From positions 1 to 8,950 of the forward strand of contig CALAQT010000310.1 of the NCBI GenBank assembly GCA_937888775.1: 8,950 nucleotides of DNA, given 5' to 3'. Below the pieces are notes generated by a model, which ran no database searches, had not been told where the DNA came from, and worked only from the letters and a program-made list of their open reading frames with translations. The position numbers and the translations under genes were made by a program. Position 1 is the first letter of the stretch. Each line of letters opens with the position of its first letter. Source of the DNA: an uncultured Actinomycetes bacterium. GTDB taxonomy: Bacteria; Actinomycetota; Thermoleophilia; Solirubrobacterales; Solirubrobacteraceae. Below, in pieces: positions 6,266 to 8,950 of the stretch.

Positions 6266-7723
6266 ATGATCGTAACGCTGCTTGCCGACCGAGCGGGCGA
6301 TGGGCGATTGATCCTGCGCCACGGCACAGCCGTATTCGCGCCGTCAGAGTGCGGCGAGATGTCGTGGGGAGTCTGGTCGTCCGATCAAGCACGAAAGGTG
6401 ATGGCGCTTTGTCCGGACTCGGCTCCTTCGACGTTCTTGCATGACGGCGGGACCTGGGTAGCCGCACGCGCCGTACTGACACTCGGTCGCGCTTGCCAGT
6501 GGCTCACACGGCTAACCCACGGTGCGACGGCAGAGGCCCCGGTCCGGTGGCCCGCCGCCGACGGGCTGCCTGCGTTCGAGGCTCAACTGCAGGAGCCCAC
6601 GTCGTTGATCCGGATGTTTCCCGGTACGGACACTCCTGCGGGCAGCTTCTTGGCGTCAGCCAAGCGGCCCGCGATGGGGACCGTGTGGATGGGCGAGGAG
6701 AGGCCTGCGCTGCTCGTTCCCAGCATGGTCGACCATGACGAGACGTGGTATGCCCTACCCCTCTGTCTGCTGGGCATGCTCGTCCCCAGCGAGGGTGTCC
6801 CGCACGCGGTTCCACCGCCGTTTGGCTTGTTCGTCGGCCGGTTAGAACGCCGCGCGTGGCTGAGCGATCTCGCCGGTGACGGGCCGGCTTTCGAGGCCCT
6901 GCAGGTCCATATCGGATGGGACCCTGCTCGCATCGATCTCACGGACCTCGTGGTCGACCTCGAGCAGCTCGTGAACGGCGAGCTTGTCAACCAGCTGCGG
7001 GCGCCTCTGGAGGACACAGCGATCAGTGATGGGGTCCGGCAGGCAGGCGCATGCATTACGTCGCTGCCGACCGTTGGGCGAGGAACTGCGTCTCGGGTCT
7101 CATTGACCACACGGGAGGGCGCACTGCTCGATCGGATCGGCCCACACCCACTCGTTGAATCCGTGCACGTCGGGCTCACGACCAACGGTCAGCAGCAGCC
7201 TCCGATTGTGATCGGGAATCAGAGCCCTCCGCCAGGGCTCGAAGAGCGGGCAGCCAGGCAACAGCAAGTTGCCGAGCAGGTCGCGAGCTTGGCGGCCCAG
7301 GGAGGCGAGGCGCGACGGCTTGTCGATCGCGCCGCCGCGGAGGAACGCCTGAAGCTGGTGATCAGCAGCGCGCAGGAGGAACTCCTGGTCCACGATCCCT
7401 TCTTCGGGCAGGATCCTGACGATTGGCGCCTCCTTGACGACGTCCCGGTACCGGTCCGCGTGGTCACGGCGAAGATCGCGAAAGACACCGTACCGACGAT
7501 CGCCGACCACGTGCAAGCGCGCTACCGCCCGAAGGCGCCGATGCATGACCGCCTTTGGATCTGGCGCGACGGAGGATTGTCACTCGGCGGCTCGCCGACA
7601 ACGTTCGGTCAGTCGCCCGTCTGGATCCGTCGTGTATCCGCGGCCGATTCCGACGTCATGCGGTCCGTCTTCGAGGGCCTGTGGTCATCGGAGCACTTCC
7701 AGGACGTCCCGCGACGGCGATGA
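6266..7723 (+). CDS. Unrecognised protein with C-terminal phospholipase-D-like (H-D-R motif) domain
   Basis: Taking ATG 6266, which has GGAGGA at 6250-6255 ten bases upstream, the product is 485 aa. Residues about 1-320 are a soluble mixed region I do not recognise. Residues about 325-370 are Glu/Gln/Ala/Arg-rich and probably a coiled-coil linker. The C-terminal ~115 residues look like one phospholipase-D-fold unit: LLVHDPFFGQ at 373-382, the strand VPVPVRVVTAK at 393-403, MHDRLWIW at 426-433 and GGSPTTFG at 441-448. Catalytic PLD enzymes have HxKxxxxD followed by GG/S; here Lys is replaced by Arg429 and the acidic residue is one place later (Asp435 after Arg434). Proteins with one H-D-R PLD-like unit occur in accessory and defence-type loci, but whether they cleave phosphodiesters is unclear. 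No signal peptide or membrane helix is seen. The stop overlaps an ATG (ATGA, 7720-7723) of a frame that runs into the next gene. The frame is open upstream to 6065, so a TTG (6173) or GTG (6239) start is possible. Confidence 0.75.
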   Translation: MIVTLLADRAGDGRLILRHGTAVFAPSECGEMSWGVWSSDQARKVMALCPDSAPSTFLHDGGTWVAARAVLTLGRACQWLTRLTHGATAEAPVRWPAADGLPAFEAQLQEPTSLIRMFPGTDTPAGSFLASAKRPAMGTVWMGEERPALLVPSMVDHDETWYALPLCLLGMLVPSEGVPHAVPPPFGLFVGRLERRAWLSDLAGDGPAFEALQVHIGWDPARIDLTDLVVDLEQLVNGELVNQLRAPLEDTAISDGVRQAGACITSLPTVGRGTASRVSLTTREGALLDRIGPHPLVESVHVGLTTNGQQQPPIVIGNQSPPPGLEERAARQQQVAEQVASLAAQGGEARRLVDRAAAEERLKLVISSAQEELLVHDPFFGQDPDDWRLLDDVPVPVRVVTAKIAKDTVPTIADHVQARYRPKAPMHDRLWIWRDGGLSLGGSPTTFGQSPVWIRRVSAADSDVMRSVFEGLWSSEHFQDVPRRR

Positions 7724-8163
7724 TCGAGAGCTTCGCGCAGCGGGGACGCTTGAAACCGGTCGGTTTCTTCTCTGGGTGGGCTTCCGGCGGCCCTCGAACG
7801 CCCCGTCTTGATCGGAGGCCCGCGCGGCGTCGGACGACGAGCACCCAAAAGGTCGATGAGAGAGCCGTAGTCCCAGCGGCGGTGGAGTCGGAGAAGAGTC
7901 GCAAGCGCCTGCGTCGCGTCGATCACGATCCGCGAACGCGAGAACGCGGCACGAAGGCCAAGCAAGCGAGACTGCCGCATCGTCGCCGACCGGGCTCTCA
8001 TCGGCCAGCTGCTGCTTCGCCGCCTCATCGGGCGAAGGGAGAAGTCTGCTCGCTCCAGTGCCGGCGCGGTCCTGGACAATCTTGCCTGCGTGGCGTGAGA
8101 ACGAAGCCCCGCGAGCAGGACACAGAGGCCCTGCTCGCCTGCATCAGCCTGAAAGGAGGACTA
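7724..8163. other. Ambiguous 440-base stretch, possibly decayed coding DNA
   Basis: No frame is convincing from end to end. The frame of the downstream gene is open from ATG 7720, which would give a 305-aa protein, but its first 148 residues turn into a low-complexity Arg/Pro/Lys tract after about 25 codons. Two shorter pieces have better codon use. On the minus strand, about 7800-7960 reads RIVIDATQALATLLRLHRRW and then DYGSLIDLLG. On the plus strand, about 7970-8096 reads RIVADRALIGQLLLRRLIG and ends at TGA 8097-8099, with no ordinary start after the in-frame TAG at 7868. Mixed signals on different strands suggest relic genes or non-coding spacer. Confidence 0.35.
8155..8159 (+). promoter_or_regulatory. 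Strong Shine-Dalgarno before a TTG start
   Basis: GGAGG, within GAAAGGAGGA at 8151-8160, lies 4 bases before TTG 8164 and 13 before TTG 8173. It is one of the closest anti-Shine-Dalgarno matches in the window and is the main reason for starting the next gene here and not at the overlapping ATG 7720. Confidence 0.6.
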
Positions 8164-8637
8164 TTGATTACATTGTCTCGTCTCGACGTGGGAGACGGCT
8201 CCACGCTGGTCATTGGAGTCATGGGCGACGAGGAGGACAGACAGCCCGAGACCAACGTGCCCAGGGACGCCGAGCTCGTGTTCGGGCATCAGCGGCCACG
8301 GACTGAGGAAGAGCTCTATCCATTTCGCGGGCGCTTGAACTCGCACTATCCAGTGATGGTCAACGGTCGCCCTCACGTCGTCCTTTTCGGCGAGGTTGGG
8401 CCAGAAATTGATTACGTGCTGCTGGAGTTCGCCGAGCCGGAGTCAGAGCCGCACAAGCGCTCCCTGGCCATTGTGGGTGAGCCACTGGGGCGGCGGGTCT
8501 GGATCAGCCACCCGGAACCGTTCGGACGAAAGCTGCACGTTTCGGTGGCCTGGCTTCACGGGCCGCCGGAGCACTACTCGCTGCCGGCGTCTGGCGGGAT
8601 GCGCCCCGAGCCTCCACAGTTGCCAGACTCGGACTAA
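8164..8637 (+). CDS. Hypothetical 157-aa protein, function unknown
   Basis: I do not recognise this family. From TTG 8164 the product is 157 aa, acidic in its N-terminal two thirds and apparently soluble. Alternating hydrophobic stretches predict a mostly beta protein: STLVIGVM at 13-20, HYPVMVNGRPHVVLFGEV at 61-78, IDYVLLEFAEP at 82-92, RRVWISHPEP at 110-119 and KLHVSVAWLHGP at 123-134. The tail has PPEHYSLPASGGMRPEPP. There is no signal peptide, membrane helix or metal-binding cluster. The sense frame has clear G/C third-position bias here, unlike the 440 bases before it. It sits in the same direction as the PLD-like gene, so co-transcription is possible. Alternative starts are TTG 8173, or ATG 7720, which overlaps the PLD-like stop and would give 305 aa. 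An immunity or accessory partner role is only a guess from position. Confidence 0.65.
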   Translation: MITLSRLDVGDGSTLVIGVMGDEEDRQPETNVPRDAELVFGHQRPRTEEELYPFRGRLNSHYPVMVNGRPHVVLFGEVGPEIDYVLLEFAEPESEPHKRSLAIVGEPLGRRVWISHPEPFGRKLHVSVAWLHGPPEHYSLPASGGMRPEPPQLPDSD

Positions 8638-8928
8638 GGCATGCTGGCTCCGGAACATGACCGCATCTTCCGCAGTGATGATCGACGTGTTGGCGACGGA
8701 CGCGGGGGACGACTCCCGGCTCCGGCTTTGTCGCCGCAGCAGCAGCGAGCCCAAGACTGCCGCTCTTGAGCAACAGGGGCCACGAGCCGCGCGAGCGGTC
8801 CCGCTGCCGCAATGCGCGGGAGCAGCAGCTCGGGCGCTGCGGCGCCTCGGCGCATGGCCGATGGCGAGGTCGGCCTCGGAACCGATAGAGCGCTCGGGTC
8901 AACTATCTGCCCTCGAAGGGAGGGAGCG
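8638..8928. other. Intergenic stretch with a low-confidence open frame running off the window
   Basis: An ATG at 8657 opens a forward frame with no stop up to the window edge (98 codons). Its first ~24 codons (MTASSAVMIDVLATDAGDD and following) have coding-like third positions, but later translation is Arg/Ala/Ser-rich with Cys near the end, and no good ribosome site precedes it. It conflicts with the better start at 8929 in another frame. No terminator was seen after 8637. Confidence 0.3.
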
Positions 8929-8950
8929 ATGTCTTCTGCTGAGTTGTTGT
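8929..8950 (+). CDS. Start of a further gene, cut by the window edge
   Basis: ATG 8929 follows GGGAGGGAG (8918-8926), whose GGAGG core at 8919-8923 ends 5 bases before the start, an excellent ribosome site. Only seven codons are visible (MSSAELL), so the product cannot be named. The open frame from 8657 overlaps it in a different register and is the competing interpretation. Confidence 0.5.

Noticed and set aside
6171..7306. Near-identical words AGCTTGGCGGCC(C)AGGGAG near 6170 and near 7287
   Set aside because: One copy is inside coding sequence of the PLD-like gene, they differ by an indel, and they do not bound any element; probably chance in GC-rich DNA.
6583..7546. Long minus-strand frames opposite the PLD-like gene
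   Set aside because: The sense strand carries the PLD-fold motifs; the antisense translations are Ser/Arg/Thr-rich shadows.
8504..8902. 132-residue minus-strand frame at the right end
   Set aside because: It overlaps the 157-aa gene antisense, is rich in Arg, Pro and Ala, and has no domain or good ribosome site.
1..8950. CRISPR array, tRNA, rRNA or insertion sequence
   Set aside because: No regularly spaced repeats, tRNA-like cloverleaf, rRNA sequence, transposase frame or terminal inverted repeats were seen.

Overview
The window is GC-rich, gene-dense DNA with strong G/C preference at third codon positions. It resembles a soil actinobacterium. The small arginine-rich protein at 2964-3413 and the large LuxR-type ATPase regulator fit Actinomycetota, possibly the Thermoleophilia/Solirubrobacterales side, but no marker gene in the window settles this. 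I see no rRNA, tRNA, CRISPR array or intact insertion sequence.

Left part (1-3413): two genes read leftward. The first is a 149-aa basic protein of unknown function. After 75 bases comes a 928-aa STAND-type ATPase regulator with an N-terminal P-loop, a long helical middle and a C-terminal LuxR helix-turn-helix. A GC stem followed by T-rich sequence downstream of its stop may terminate transcription. An inverted repeat in its leader pairs across the start codon.

Centre (3414-5758): a divergent intergenic region of about 290 bases holds a 13-bp palindrome and a widely spaced 11-bp inverted repeat. It is followed by a rightward gene for an exported (Tat-type signal) copper/topaquinone amine oxidase of 683 aa. 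The copper histidines and catalytic aspartate are present, but the residues around the cofactor tyrosine differ from consensus and the protein has no cysteine. Just after it lies the first transmembrane helix of an MFS transporter, cut off by a stop after 45 codons. This is probably the relic of a transporter that once accompanied the oxidase.

Right part (5921-8950): the sequence becomes accessory in character, with long poorly coding gaps. It carries a 485-aa protein ending in a phospholipase-D-like fold with a non-canonical H-D-R motif, about 440 bases of ambiguous or decayed sequence, a 157-aa unrecognised protein with a strong ribosome site and a TTG start, a second gap, and the first codons of a further gene at the right edge. 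The truncated transporter marks a likely rearrangement boundary near 5917 between the oxidase locus and this accessory segment. Whether the PLD-like protein and the 157-aa protein form one system, for example a defence module, is conjecture from their proximity and shared strand.
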